The position numbers and the translations under genes are program-made. This document shows, piece by piece, positions 1 to 8,523 of a stretch of 64,000 nucleotides of DNA; positions within the stretch are counted from its first letter, which is position 1, and every line of letters begins with the position of its first letter. The stretch is from contig NZ_JAHXGQ010000018.1 of assembly GCF_019375475.1 (NCBI RefSeq), forward strand, positions 22,618-86,617, read 5' to 3'. This DNA comes from Saccharothrix obliqua. GTDB taxonomy: Bacteria; Actinomycetota; Actinomycetes; Mycobacteriales; Pseudonocardiaceae. The notes under the pieces are model-generated. The model saw nothing but the letters and a program-made list of their open reading frames with translations. It ran no database searches and had not been told where the DNA came from.

Positions 1-650
1 TCACTCGGTTGAGCGTTTTTGGGTGCATACGCACCCTTGAATATGAGCCCTAACACTGGGGCCACGCGGGCGCGGCCCGAACCGGTCCGACCACTCGCCG
101 CGCGCCGCGGCGCGACCGGTCCTCGACACCACGTCGGCCTCCTCCTCCCGGTCGCGGTGCGGGCGTCTCGCGGTCCCGGCCGCGGAGGGGGCCGGTGGCG
201 CGGCCCTGGACCTCGTGCCGGACTTCGATAACCGGGTGAGCACACGGGCTCCGCCCGCGTCCGGTTCACCCGGGACGAGAATGCCGAACCCCGCGCCGGC
301 GGGGAAAGGCGGCCCTCCGGTGCGTGGCGGGCGAAGGGCGCGGAGGGCGGTCCGGTCGGTCCTTCGGCGGCGCGGCCACCGCCGACCGGAGCCGGCGGCG
401 ACGCGTCGAACGGCCCCACACCACGCGATTCGCCCGGGCGCGGAGCGCGGGCGGCGTCAGAGCGGGGAGGCCCCCCGGGGCGACTCCCGCCGTGCGGGGT
501 CGGCGGTTCCGCGCCCGGTCGCGGGCGCAGGTGGTGTCGGCGTGGGCCGACGGGTCGTCCGGCGGACCACCGCATCGGCGGCGTCCGTCCGGTGGGCGGC
601 GGCAAGCGGTTCCCGCCGCCCGTGCGACGGGCGCGGCAAGCGGTTGCCGG
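1..650. other. Left-edge intergenic DNA, no gene supported
   Basis: About 650 bases with open frames on both strands but none with a family I recognise, a convincing ribosome binding site or clear third-position bias. A 6-bp stem (GGGTGC at 21-26, GCACCC at 31-36, loop ATAC) is preceded, not followed, by a T-run on the plus strand, so it is not a normal rightward terminator. The remainder is very GC-rich and without visible repeats. Confidence 0.5.
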
Positions 651-1091
651 TCAGGCGGGCGGCGGGCCCGGCTCCAGCACCCGGCTGAACCAGGTGGACC
701 CCTCCGGCGTGAACCCGTGCCGGGCGTAGAAGCGGCGGGCCGCGTCGTTGTGGGCTTCCGTCTCCAGGAACACCTTCCGCGCGCCCGCCGCCCGGCACGC
801 CTCCACCAGTTCGGCGATCACCCGCCCACCGACGCCACCACCGCGGTTGCGCACGAAGAACTCGTCGAGCAACGCGTCACGCCCACCGGACTCCAGCGAA
901 TACCCCCACGTGAGCACGGCGTAGCCGGTGTCGAACAACCACACCTGCCCCACCTCGTCACCCGCCAGCAGCGGCCCGAGGGCGGCGGTGACGTGCTCCT
1001 CGTCGTACTCGTGCCCGTCGATCCCGTAGAACTCCCGGATCAACACGAGGAGGTGCGGGAGGTCCGGAGTGGATGCTCGGCGGATCGTCAC
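651..1091 (-). CDS. GNAT family N-acetyltransferase
   Basis: A 146-residue single-domain acyltransferase expected to move an acetyl group from acetyl-CoA to an unknown amine. The acetyl-CoA-binding signature RNRGGGVGGRVI lies in the middle of the protein, followed by the typical FLETEAHNDAARRFYARHGF helix-strand. The GTG at 1091 begins VTIRRAS, the usual GNAT beta-1 start; an in-frame ATG lies 16 codons upstream at 1139 without a better ribosome site. It is transcribed divergently from the DrrAB exporter pair. The substrate cannot be read from the sequence. Confidence 0.8.
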   Translation of the reverse strand: MTIRRASTPDLPHLLVLIREFYGIDGHEYDEEHVTAALGPLLAGDEVGQVWLFDTGYAVLTWGYSLESGGRDALLDEFFVRNRGGGVGGRVIAELVEACRAAGARKVFLETEAHNDAARRFYARHGFTPEGSTWFSRVLEPGPPPA

Positions 1092-1268
1092 GACACGCAG
1101 CGCACACCGTTTCGCCGCCCGGCGCAAGTCGCCCACCACGCGGCTCGGCCGGCCGGGCGACCACGCCGCGCCCCGGTGTCACGGAAACCCCCACCGACCG
1201 GGCGGCACTGCTCCATCCGAGTGAAATCCGCCCTTCACATGCCATCCGGCGGGTCCATCATGGCCCCC

Positions 1269-2228
1269 ATGTCAGACGCAATCGTGGCCGAAGGGCTGGT
1301 CAAGCGCTACGGATCGGTCGTCGCCCTGGACGGTCTGGACCTGGTGGTGCCCGAAGGCACCGTCATGGGACTGCTCGGCCCGAACGGGGCGGGCAAGACG
1401 ACGACGGTGCGCGTGCTCACCACCCTGCTGGAGCCGGACGCCGGCCGGGCGACGGTCGCCGGGCTGGACGTCCACGCCGACGCGAAGGAACTCCGCCGCC
1501 GCATCGGCCTGTCCGGCCAGTATTCGGCGGTGGACGAGAACCTGACCGGGTTCGAGAACCTGGACATGGTGGGCCGCCTGTACCACCTGGGCAAGAAGCG
1601 CAGCCGGGAACGCGCGCGGGAGCTGCTGGCCCGGTTCGACCTGGTGGCCGCGGCCGACCGGCCGGTGAAGGGCTACTCGGGCGGTATGCGGCGGCGGCTC
1701 GACCTCGCGGGCGCGCTGGTCGCCACGCCGCGCGTGCTGTTCCTGGACGAGCCGACCACCGGCCTGGACCCGCGCAGCCGGCTCGGCATGTGGGACGTGC
1801 TCGGCGAACTCGTGGCGGGCGGCACCACGCTCCTGCTGACCACGCAGTACCTGGAGGAGGCGGACCGGCTCGCCGACCGGATCGCGGTCATCGACCACGG
1901 CCACGTGATCGCGCTCGGCACCGCCGACGAGCTGAAGGCCCAGGTCGGCGGTGAGCGGCTGGAGCTGACCGTCGGCTCCGCGCAGGACGTCACGACGGCA
2001 CGCGCCGCGCTCGGACCGCTGGCGGTCGGCGAGATCGTCGAGGACGAGCGCGGGCACCGGCTGACCATCCCGGTGTCCGGCGGCTCCGAGGTGCTGGTGG
2101 AGGGCATCCGGCGGCTCGACGCGGAATCGGTGAAGGTGCTCGACGTCGGCCTGCGCAGGCCGACGCTGGACGACGTGTTCCTGTCGCTGACCGGGCACGC
2201 GGCCGAAGAAGAGGAGCAGGGGGAATGA
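1269..2228 (+). CDS. DrrA-type ABC exporter ATP-binding protein
   Basis: Cytoplasmic ATPase of 319 residues powering the ABC-2 permease encoded immediately downstream. Walker A GPNGAGKTT is at residues 37-45, a Q-loop glutamine near 84, the signature YSGGM at 136-140, and Walker B VLFLDE at 156-161. The C-terminal ~80 residues form the extension seen in daunorubicin-resistance DrrA proteins, ending in the GLRRPTLDDVFLSLTG box. A second in-frame ATG lies three codons upstream at 1260. The stop overlaps the next gene's ATG (ATGA at 2225-2228), indicating translational coupling. The family exports drugs or lipids; the substrate is unknown and no biosynthetic cluster is adjacent. Confidence 0.92.
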   Translation: MSDAIVAEGLVKRYGSVVALDGLDLVVPEGTVMGLLGPNGAGKTTTVRVLTTLLEPDAGRATVAGLDVHADAKELRRRIGLSGQYSAVDENLTGFENLDMVGRLYHLGKKRSRERARELLARFDLVAAADRPVKGYSGGMRRRLDLAGALVATPRVLFLDEPTTGLDPRSRLGMWDVLGELVAGGTTLLLTTQYLEEADRLADRIAVIDHGHVIALGTADELKAQVGGERLELTVGSAQDVTTARAALGPLAVGEIVEDERGHRLTIPVSGGSEVLVEGIRRLDAESVKVLDVGLRRPTLDDVFLSLTGHAAEEEEQGE

Positions 2229-3028
2229 ACGCCTTCACGCAGGCGCTGGGTGACGGCGCGGTCGTCGCCAAGCGCAACCTGATCAAGATCAAGCGGGTGC
2301 CGGACCTGCTGGTGTTCTCGACGTTGTCGCCGATCATGTTCGTGCTGATGTTCGCGTACGTGTTCGGCGGCTCGATCGAGATACCCGGCATGGACTACCG
2401 GGAGTTCCTGATGGCCGGCATCTTCGCGCAGACCGTGGTGTTCGGCTCGACCATCACCGGCAGCGGGCTCGCGGAGGACATCCAGAAGGGCGTCATCGAC
2501 CGCTTCCGGTCGCTGCCGATGGCCCGTTCGGCGGTGCTCATCGGGCGCACGACCTCGGACCTGGTCAACAACGTCATCGTCGTCCTGGTGATGTCGGTGA
2601 CCGGCCTGATCGTGGGCTGGCGGATCAACTCGTCGTTCCCCGAAGCGCTCGCCGGGTTCGCGCTGCTGCTGCTGTTCGCCTACGCGGTGTCGTGGGGCAT
2701 GGCGATCGTCGGTCTCGCGGTGCGCAGCCCGGAGGTGTTCAACAACGCCAGCTTCATCGCGATCTTCCCGTTGACGTTCATCGCCAACACCTTCGTGCAG
2801 GAGAGCAAGCTGCCCGGCGTGCTGAAGACGTTCGCCGAGTGGAACCCGGTGTCGGCGGTCACCCAGGCGGCCCGGGAGCTGTTCGGGAACACCAATCCCG
2901 CCTTCCCGCCTCCGGACGTGTGGTCGCTGCGCCACCCGGTGCTGATGACGCTCATCTGGGTCGCCGTGTTCCTCGTCGTCTTCGTGCCGCTGGCCACCCG
3001 CCAGTACCGCCGCGCGGTCAGCCGCTGA
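2225..3028 (+). CDS. DrrB-type ABC-2 transporter permease
   Basis: Integral membrane partner of the preceding ATPase, 267 residues, with about six hydrophobic segments typical of the ABC-2 membrane domain. It starts like DrrB proteins with a cytoplasmic segment rich in basic residues (AKRNLIKIKRVPD) before the first membrane span, and ends in a basic tail (TRQYRRAVSR). The start overlaps the ATPase stop by 4 bp. The pair is complete as a half-transporter set. Specificity is not deducible. Confidence 0.9.
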   Translation: MNAFTQALGDGAVVAKRNLIKIKRVPDLLVFSTLSPIMFVLMFAYVFGGSIEIPGMDYREFLMAGIFAQTVVFGSTITGSGLAEDIQKGVIDRFRSLPMARSAVLIGRTTSDLVNNVIVVLVMSVTGLIVGWRINSSFPEALAGFALLLLFAYAVSWGMAIVGLAVRSPEVFNNASFIAIFPLTFIANTFVQESKLPGVLKTFAEWNPVSAVTQAARELFGNTNPAFPPPDVWSLRHPVLMTLIWVAVFLVVFVPLATRQYRRAVSR

Positions 3029-3036
3029 GGGGGCGG

Positions 3037-3075
3037 TTTCCCCTGCCCGGCGGGGAAATCGACTCGCCGCCGGGC
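3037..3075. terminator. Two overlapping alternative hairpins before rtcB
   Basis: One stem pairs TTTCCCC (3037-3043) with GGGGAAA (3052-3058). A second pairs GCCCGGCGG (3045-3053) with CCGCCGGGC (3067-3075). They share bases 3045-3053, so they are mutually exclusive. The region lies between the exporter stop and rtcB and lacks a T-run; it may end the exporter transcript or shape the rtcB leader. Confidence 0.4.
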
Positions 3076-3098
3076 AGTGCCGGACTTAGCCTTCCGGC

Positions 3099-4253
3099 AT
3101 GAACGCGACCACGATCCCCGGCGCGCACGTCGACATCCGGCTCTGGGCCGACCCGGCCGAGGTCGAGGAGCAGGCCCTGCGGCAGCTCCACAACATCGCT
3201 TCCCTGCCGTGGGCGGTGAAGCACGTGGCCGTGATGCCCGACGTGCACTACGGGATGGGCGCGACCGTGGGCTCGGTGATCGCGTTGAAGGACGCGGTGT
3301 CCCCGGCGGCGGTCGGCGTGGACATCGGTTGCGGCATGACGGCCGTGCGCACGTCGCTGTCGGCGGACGACCTGCCCGCGTCGCTGGGCCCGCTGCGGTC
3401 CGCGCTGGAGGCCGCCGTGCCGGTGGGTTTCGCGATGCACCGGGAGCCGGTGGTCGGGCGTGACGCGTTCTGGGACGGCTTCGACCGGCTCACCCCGACC
3501 CTCAAGCTGGACAAGGCGTTGCGGCAGGTCGGCACCCTCGGCGGCGGCAACCACTTCCTGGAGGTGTGCCTGGACACCGCGGGCCGGGTGTGGGTGATGC
3601 TGCACTCCGGGTCGCGCGGTGTCGGCAACCAGCTGGCGCAGCACCACATCGAGGTGGCGCGGGGCCTGACGCACAACGCCGAGCTGCCCGACCCGGACCT
3701 GGCGGTGTTCCTGGCCGGCACGCCGGAGATGGCGGCGTACCGGCACGACCTGTACTGGGCGCAGGAGTACGCGCGCCGCAACCGGGCCACCATGCTGGAG
3801 CTGGTGTGCGGCGTGCTGCGTGACGCCTTCCCCCACGTGTCCTTCGAAGAGCCGATCAGCGCCCACCACAACTACGTCTCGGAGGAGCACCACTTCGGCG
3901 AGGACGTCCTGGTGACCCGCAAGGGCGCGATCCGGGCGCGCAAGGGCGAGTTGGGCATCATCCCCGGCTCCATGGGCACCGGCTCGTACATCGTGCGCGG
4001 CCTGGGCAACCCGGATTCGTTCGAGTCCGCGTCGCACGGCGCGGGGCGGCGGATGTCGCGGAACAAGGCGCGCAAGACGTTCACCGAGGCGGACCTCGCG
4101 GCGCAGACGGCCGGGGTCGAGTGCCGCAAGGACGCCGGTGTGGTGGACGAGATCCCGGGCGCCTACAAGGACATCGACTCGGTGATCGCGCGGCAGGACG
4201 ACCTGGTGGAGGTCGTCGCGCGGCTCAAGCAGGTGGTGTGCGTCAAGGGGTAG
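3099..4253 (+). CDS. rtcB: RtcB-family RNA ligase
   Basis: GTP- and Mn-dependent RNA ligase joining 2',3'-cyclic phosphate or 3'-phosphate ends to 5'-OH ends, 384 residues. Signatures in order: MPDVHYGMGATVGSV near residue 46, the metal cysteine in GVDIGCGM (C78), GGGNHFLE, the histidine-rich LHSGSRGVGNQ, PGSMGTGSY, and SHGAGR, whose histidine (about residue 313) is the guanylylated nucleophile in the family. All key motifs are intact. It stands alone on the plus strand; no archease or RNA-end-processing partner is next to it. In actinobacteria RtcB may heal broken tRNA or rRNA; that role is inference here. Confidence 0.95.
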   Translation: MNATTIPGAHVDIRLWADPAEVEEQALRQLHNIASLPWAVKHVAVMPDVHYGMGATVGSVIALKDAVSPAAVGVDIGCGMTAVRTSLSADDLPASLGPLRSALEAAVPVGFAMHREPVVGRDAFWDGFDRLTPTLKLDKALRQVGTLGGGNHFLEVCLDTAGRVWVMLHSGSRGVGNQLAQHHIEVARGLTHNAELPDPDLAVFLAGTPEMAAYRHDLYWAQEYARRNRATMLELVCGVLRDAFPHVSFEEPISAHHNYVSEEHHFGEDVLVTRKGAIRARKGELGIIPGSMGTGSYIVRGLGNPDSFESASHGAGRRMSRNKARKTFTEADLAAQTAGVECRKDAGVVDEIPGAYKDIDSVIARQDDLVEVVARLKQVVCVKG

Positions 4254-4335
4254 CGGCGGCTCGAGCGGTCACCGGCCACGTTTGTGCCGTGCGCGGCTTG
4301 GCTACCCGGAGGGCAGCCAAGCCAAGGAGGCAATG

Positions 4336-4905
4336 ATGTCCACCGGCACCATCATCGGCGTTGTCGTCGTCGTGCTGGTCGTCGTCGCCGCGGTCGCCGT
4401 CCTGTCGACGTTCCTCTTGCGGCGCAAGAGGTTGCAGGAGAAGTTCGGGCCCGAGTACGAGCGGGCGATGGCGCGCGGCGACAACCGGATGGCCGCGGAG
4501 CGCGAGCTGGTCGAGCGCGAGCGCGAGCACGCGAAGCTGGAGCTGCGCCCCCTGCCCGCCGGCACCCGCGACGCCTACGCGCGGAACTGGAGCCGCATCC
4601 AGGAGCAGTTCGTCGACGCGCCGGATGACGCGGTCGCCCGAGCGGACCGCCTGGTGACCGACCTGATGGCGGAACGCGGTTACCCCACCGAGGGGTACGA
4701 GCGGCAGGCGTCGCTGCTGTCCGTGGAACACGCGCGGACGCTCGACCACTACCGCGAGGCGCACACCATTTCCGACCGCCACGACCGGGGTGAGGCGTCC
4801 ACCGAGGACCTGCGCGCGGCGATGGTCCACTACCGGGCACTGTTCGAAGACCTGTTGGCGGGCGGCGCGCAGCGCGACGCCCAGCGCCGGGAAGGAGCGC
4901 GGTGA
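4336..4905 (+). CDS. Membrane-anchored protein of unknown function, paralogue of next gene
   Basis: A 189-residue protein with one N-terminal transmembrane helix (about residues 4-27, very Val-rich) followed by a basic stop-transfer RRKRLQ and a charged cytoplasmic region. The ATG at 4336 is preferred over the adjacent one at 4333 because AAGGAGG (4324-4330) is then 5 bases upstream. The C-terminal ~110 residues (RNWSRIQEQFVDAPDDAVARAD ... HYRALFEDLL) resemble the C-terminus of the next protein. The two stop/start codons overlap (TGATG), so the genes are coupled. I do not recognise a named family. Confidence 0.85.
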   Translation: MSTGTIIGVVVVVLVVVAAVAVLSTFLLRRKRLQEKFGPEYERAMARGDNRMAAERELVEREREHAKLELRPLPAGTRDAYARNWSRIQEQFVDAPDDAVARADRLVTDLMAERGYPTEGYERQASLLSVEHARTLDHYREAHTISDRHDRGEASTEDLRAAMVHYRALFEDLLAGGAQRDAQRREGAR

Positions 4906-5375
4906 TGACCGATCGCCTGACGACCGAGGACCTGGCGGCACCGGAGAAGCACGTCCGGGACACGGGTTTCGCCGCCACCGACCACCACCCGGACAACCAG
5001 GTGGTCGAGGAAACCGAGCGGTACGAGGAAGTTCCGGAGGGCGAGCCGTACCCGGCGGCGGACGACGCCGTGCCGTCGCCGCGGCACGACGAGCCGCGGC
5101 ACGACGAGGAGCCGTTGTTCGGCGCGGACGAGGCGGACGGCTTCCGGGACGTGTGGCGGACCCTCCAGACCGACTTCGTGGACGACCCCAAGGGCGCGGT
5201 GCGGCGCGCGGACGAACTCGTCGCCGAGGTGGTGCAGAGCCTCGCGACCACGTTCGCCGAGCACAAGCGCTCCCTGGAGGAGCAGTGGCACGAGGGCGGG
5301 CAGGCCGACACCGAGGAGTTGCGGCTCGCGCTGCGGCGCTACCGGGCGTTCTTCGACCGGCTGCTGTCCGTCTGA
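4905..5375 (+). CDS. Small acidic protein, soluble paralogue of upstream membrane protein
   Basis: 156 residues. The N-terminal half is acidic and low-complexity (PRHDEPRHDEEPLFG). The C-terminal ~85 residues carry the pattern also seen upstream: W-x2-LQ-x2-FVDDP-x2-AV-x-RADELV ... RRYRAFFDRLLS. The ATG at 4905 overlaps the previous TGA and has AAGGAG at 4892-4897; a GTG one codon earlier (4902) is less well placed. No signal peptide or membrane span. Likely works together with its membrane-anchored neighbour; function unknown. Confidence 0.85.
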   Translation: MTDRLTTEDLAAPEKHVRDTGFAATDHHPDNQVVEETERYEEVPEGEPYPAADDAVPSPRHDEPRHDEEPLFGADEADGFRDVWRTLQTDFVDDPKGAVRRADELVAEVVQSLATTFAEHKRSLEEQWHEGGQADTEELRLALRRYRAFFDRLLSV

Positions 5376-5381
5376 GCGCTC

Positions 5382-5425
5382 CCCGTTGTGCGTCCGGCGA
5401 CCCGGGCGCACAACGGGTGGTTTTT
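5382..5425 (+). terminator. Intrinsic terminator of the 4.3-5.4 kb gene pair
   Basis: A perfect 11-bp stem (CCCGTTGTGCG at 5382-5392 with CGCACAACGGG at 5407-5417), 14-base loop, then TGG and five Ts (5421-5425). It lies 6 bases past the stop codon and separates this pair from the convergent gene at 5436. Confidence 0.88.
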
Positions 5426-5435
5426 CGGCGGTGCC

Positions 5436-5762
5436 TCAGCCCGGCAGTTCCCGGATCTCCATCTCCAGCACGTCGATCTCGTCGGTGATGGCCTCGTCCA
5501 GCAGCCGGTCGAGCAGCGTCGAGCAGTCGTGCAGCCCCACCCCGAACCGGGGCACCTGCTCCCACCACACCGCCGGGTTGTTCCAGAACGAACCCGAACC
5601 CTGGTCCACCCCCGCGAGGCACCGCAGCCTCGTGTCGTCGTCCGGCAGGCCGCGCACGTAGTCGACGAACCGCGCGAGCGCACCGGGATCGCACACCGGC
5701 ACGGCACCGTACCCGCGCAGGCAGTCCTCCAGTTCCGCCAGGAACTCCTCTTTGAACGTCAC
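5436..5762 (-). CDS. Hypothetical protein, 108 aa
   Basis: A small soluble acidic protein starting at GTG (5762). It contains a Trp-rich middle (GSFWNNPAVWWEQVP) and an acidic C-terminus (DEAITDEIDVLEMEIRELPG). No signal peptide, membrane helix or recognised motif. It runs codirectionally with, and downstream of, the aminophosphonate transporter genes, but 124 bases of non-coding DNA separate it from the permease stop at 5887, so operon membership is uncertain. Confidence 0.7.
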   Translation of the reverse strand: MTFKEEFLAELEDCLRGYGAVPVCDPGALARFVDYVRGLPDDDTRLRCLAGVDQGSGSFWNNPAVWWEQVPRFGVGLHDCSTLLDRLLDEAITDEIDVLEMEIRELPG

Positions 5763-5886
5763 GGCAACACCCCCCGCTTCCCCCGCGCCGCTGCGGGTGA
5801 GGAGGACTCACTTCCCGAGCACCAACGGTACCCCCGCGAGCACTCACGACGACGCCTGCCAATGGGCGGTATCAGGGCACGACTTC

Positions 5887-6684
5887 CTAACGTTCGGACG
5901 AACGCTTGCCCAACCTTCCCAACAGGAGCAGGCCCGCGAGGGTGATGCCGAGGAGCACCGCGGTGGACGCCGAGGCCGCGAACACCTGACCGCGGTCGGT
6001 CAGGGTGAACACGCTGACCGGCAGGGTCCGCCAGTCCGGCGGGTACAGCATGATCGTCGCACCCACCTCGCCCATGGACAACGCCAGGCCCAGCGACGCC
6101 GACGCCGACATCGCGGGCAGCAGCACGGGCAGGCGCACGCGCCACAGCACGCGCGCGGGCGACGCGCCCAGGCTCTCCGCCACCGCCGCCAGCACCGGGT
6201 CGGCACGCCGCTGCGCCGCCGACACCACGCTGAACGTGAACGGCAGCACGATCACCAGGTGCGCCACCAGCACGATCCACCGGGTGCCGTTGAGCAGCAG
6301 CGGCGCGCGGCTGAACGCCACCAGCAGACCCAACCCGACCACCACGGACGGCACGGCCAGCGGCAGGTGGGCCGCCGCGTCCAGGAACCGCCGCACCGGT
6401 GGCGGCGCCGCCGCCGCGCCGAGCGCGAGCCACGTGCCCAGCACGACGGCCGTCAGGGTGGCGATGACGGCCGTCTGCGCGCTGACCACCGCGGCGGCCA
6501 CCGCGTCACCACGCACGGCCTCCGCCAGGTGCGTGCCGGTCAGCTCGGACGGCAGCACGCCGTTCCACGAACCGGCCACGGCCGCCAGCGCGATCATCGC
6601 CAGCGGCGCGACCACGACGACCGCGAACAACGCCGCGAACAACGCGATGGCGATGATCCGACTACGCCGCGTCCACAGCAGCAC
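5887..6684 (-). CDS. ABC transporter permease (2-aminoethylphosphonate/thiamine type)
   Basis: Inner-membrane permease of 265 residues with about six hydrophobic segments and the EAA-type cytoplasmic loop (ESLGASPARVLWRVRLP) that contacts the ATPase. It starts at GTG 6684, inside the preceding permease gene (23-bp overlap), so the two permeases are translationally linked. By analogy with phnSTUV clusters it is the second permease of an importer whose ATPase and binding protein lie just upstream. Substrate assignment rests on the catabolic genes in the same cluster. Confidence 0.87.
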   Translation of the reverse strand: MLLWTRRSRIIAIALFAALFAVVVVAPLAMIALAAVAGSWNGVLPSELTGTHLAEAVRGDAVAAAVVSAQTAVIATLTAVVLGTWLALGAAAAPPPVRRFLDAAAHLPLAVPSVVVGLGLLVAFSRAPLLLNGTRWIVLVAHLVIVLPFTFSVVSAAQRRADPVLAAVAESLGASPARVLWRVRLPVLLPAMSASASLGLALSMGEVGATIMLYPPDWRTLPVSVFTLTDRGQVFAASASTAVLLGITLAGLLLLGRLGKRSSER

Positions 6685-7480
6685 GGCCCTCCCCCTTCGC
6701 GAACACCCGGCGGTGCAGCGCGTACAACGCGCCGGAGAACACCACGTTCACCACGGCGACCACGCACGCCGCCGGGTAGTCGAACGTCACGATCGCCTTC
6801 GTGTAGACCAGCATCGGCAGGGTGATCACGTCTTTCGCCCCGACGAACAACACGATGCCGAACTCGTTCATGCACAGCAGCAACGTCAGGCACGCGCCGG
6901 ACGCCAGCGCGGGCAGCGCGTCGGGCAGCACCACCTGCCGCAGCACCCGCCACGGCGACGCGCCCAGGCTCGCGGCCACGTCCAGCTGGGCGCCGGGGAT
7001 CTGCGTGAACGCCGCCAGTGCGGGCCGCATCACGAACGGCGTGTAGAAGGTGATCTCCGCGAGCAGCACGCCCCAAGGGGAGTACAGGAAGTCCACCGCG
7101 CCCGCGCCCAGCGCCGCGTTCACCACGCCCGCGCTGCCGTAGAGGAACGTGAACGCCAGCGCGATCAGGAACGACGGGAACGCGAGGACCACGTCCACCA
7201 GCCGCGACACCGCGCGCACGCCGGGGAACGGCGCGAACGCGATCACCAGTGCCAGGAACACGCCCAGCACCAGGCAGCCCGCGGTGGCGGCGACGGCGAG
7301 CAGCACCGTCCGCACCAGCGCCCGCCGGAACTCCGCGGACGCCAGCACCTCGTGCCAGTTCGCCAGCCCCACCACGCCGTCGTCGGAGACGAACGACTGG
7401 TGCAGCACCAGCGCCAGCGGGTACCCGAAGAAGACCACCAGCACGGCGACCGGCGGCAGCAGCCAGAGCAACCGGCGCAT
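6662..7480 (-). CDS. ABC transporter permease (2-aminoethylphosphonate/thiamine type)
   Basis: 272-residue permease with about six transmembrane segments, an N-terminal in-plane start (MRRLLWLLPPVAVLVVFFGYP), and the EAA loop ASLGASPWRVLRQVVLPDALPAL. The ATG at 7480 overlaps the TGA of the ATPase gene upstream (ATGA). It forms a heterodimer with the downstream permease. Gene order SBP-ATPase-permease-permease matches PhnS-T-U-V importers. Confidence 0.88.
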   Translation of the reverse strand: MRRLLWLLPPVAVLVVFFGYPLALVLHQSFVSDDGVVGLANWHEVLASAEFRRALVRTVLLAVAATAGCLVLGVFLALVIAFAPFPGVRAVSRLVDVVLAFPSFLIALAFTFLYGSAGVVNAALGAGAVDFLYSPWGVLLAEITFYTPFVMRPALAAFTQIPGAQLDVAASLGASPWRVLRQVVLPDALPALASGACLTLLLCMNEFGIVLFVGAKDVITLPMLVYTKAIVTFDYPAACVVAVVNVVFSGALYALHRRVFAKGEGRAAVDAA

Positions 7481-8523
7481 CACGCCACCCGCACCAGCGG
7501 GCAACCGTCCGGAATGGACACCTCGACCCGGTCGCCGACGGCGAGCCCCGCCACGTCGGGCGTCTCGGCACGCAGCCGGTGCCCCAGCTCCAGTTCCAGG
7601 TCCAGCCGGTAACCGGTGCCACGCCACTGCACGGCCAGCACCCGCGCCGCGAGCCCGGACCCGGTGTAGGGCCGCACGCCCACGCGGTGCGGGCGCACGC
7701 CCAGCGCCACCGCCGCGCCGGACGGCAGCCCGGCCGACGACGCCGCCAGCCGCAACCCGCCCAGCCGCACCGCGCCCGCGTCCTCCACGTCCACCGGCAG
7801 CAGGTTCGACGCGCCCAGGAACGCGGCGGTGAACGACTCGGCGGGCCGGTGGTACAGCTCGGCGGCCGGGCCGACCTCCACCAGCCGCGCGTCCCGCATC
7901 ACCGCGATGCGGTCGGCGAGCGCCAACGCCTCGCTCTGGTCGTGCGTCACGTGCACGACGGCGGTGTCGGGCAGCTCCGCCCGCAGCCGCAGCAGCTCGG
8001 CCACCATCTCCTCGCGCAACGCGGCGTCCAGCGCGGACAGCGGTTCGTCCAGCAGCAGCACGGCCGGGCGGACGGCCAGCGCCCGCGCGATCGCCACCCG
8101 CTGCTGCTGGCCACCGGAGAGCTGGCGCGGGTACCGGTCGCGGAACCCGGCCATGCCCACCAGGTCCAGCACCTCGGCGACGCGCTCGGCGACGGCGCGG
8201 CGCGGCACCCGCCGGGCCCGCAGCCCGAACGCCACGTTGTCGGCCACGGTCATGTGCGGGAACAGGGCGTAGCTCTGCACCACCACGCCGAGCCCGCGCC
8301 GGTTGGGCGGCTCGTCGGTGACGTCCCGGCCGGCCAGCAGCACCCGCCCGGCGGTGGGTCGCAGGAAACCGGCGACGGCCTTGAGCGCGGTGGACTTGCC
8401 GGAACCGGACGGGCCGAGCAGCGCCAGGGTCTCCCCCGGCGCCACCGCGAGGCTCAAGTCGTGCAGGGCGACGGTCCGGCCGAAGTGGACGGACACCCCG
8501 CGCAGCTCGACCGCGGGCGTCAA
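7480..8523 (-). CDS. ABC transporter ATP-binding protein of the aminophosphonate-type importer
   Basis: 347-residue import ATPase. Walker A GPSGSGKST, signature LSGGQQQR, Walker B LLLDEPLSALD and the switch histidine HVTHDQSEAL are intact. The C-terminal ~110 residues form a TOBE-like regulatory domain (ALGVRPHRVGVRP). The best start is TTG at 8523, whose bases overlap the TGA of the binding-protein gene (TTGA at 8520-8523); an upstream in-frame start at 8598 would overlap that gene by ~80 bp and adds no conserved sequence. Confidence 0.9.
   Translation of the reverse strand: MTPAVELRGVSVHFGRTVALHDLSLAVAPGETLALLGPSGSGKSTALKAVAGFLRPTAGRVLLAGRDVTDEPPNRRGLGVVVQSYALFPHMTVADNVAFGLRARRVPRRAVAERVAEVLDLVGMAGFRDRYPRQLSGGQQQRVAIARALAVRPAVLLLDEPLSALDAALREEMVAELLRLRAELPDTAVVHVTHDQSEALALADRIAVMRDARLVEVGPAAELYHRPAESFTAAFLGASNLLPVDVEDAGAVRLGGLRLAASSAGLPSGAAVALGVRPHRVGVRPYTGSGLAARVLAVQWRGTGYRLDLELELGHRLRAETPDVAGLAVGDRVEVSIPDGCPLVRVA

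Noticed and set aside
1..243. 80-codon minus-strand frame at the window edge
   Set aside because: Complete frame ending at base 1 but with Arg/Ala/Gly-rich random composition and no ribosome site.
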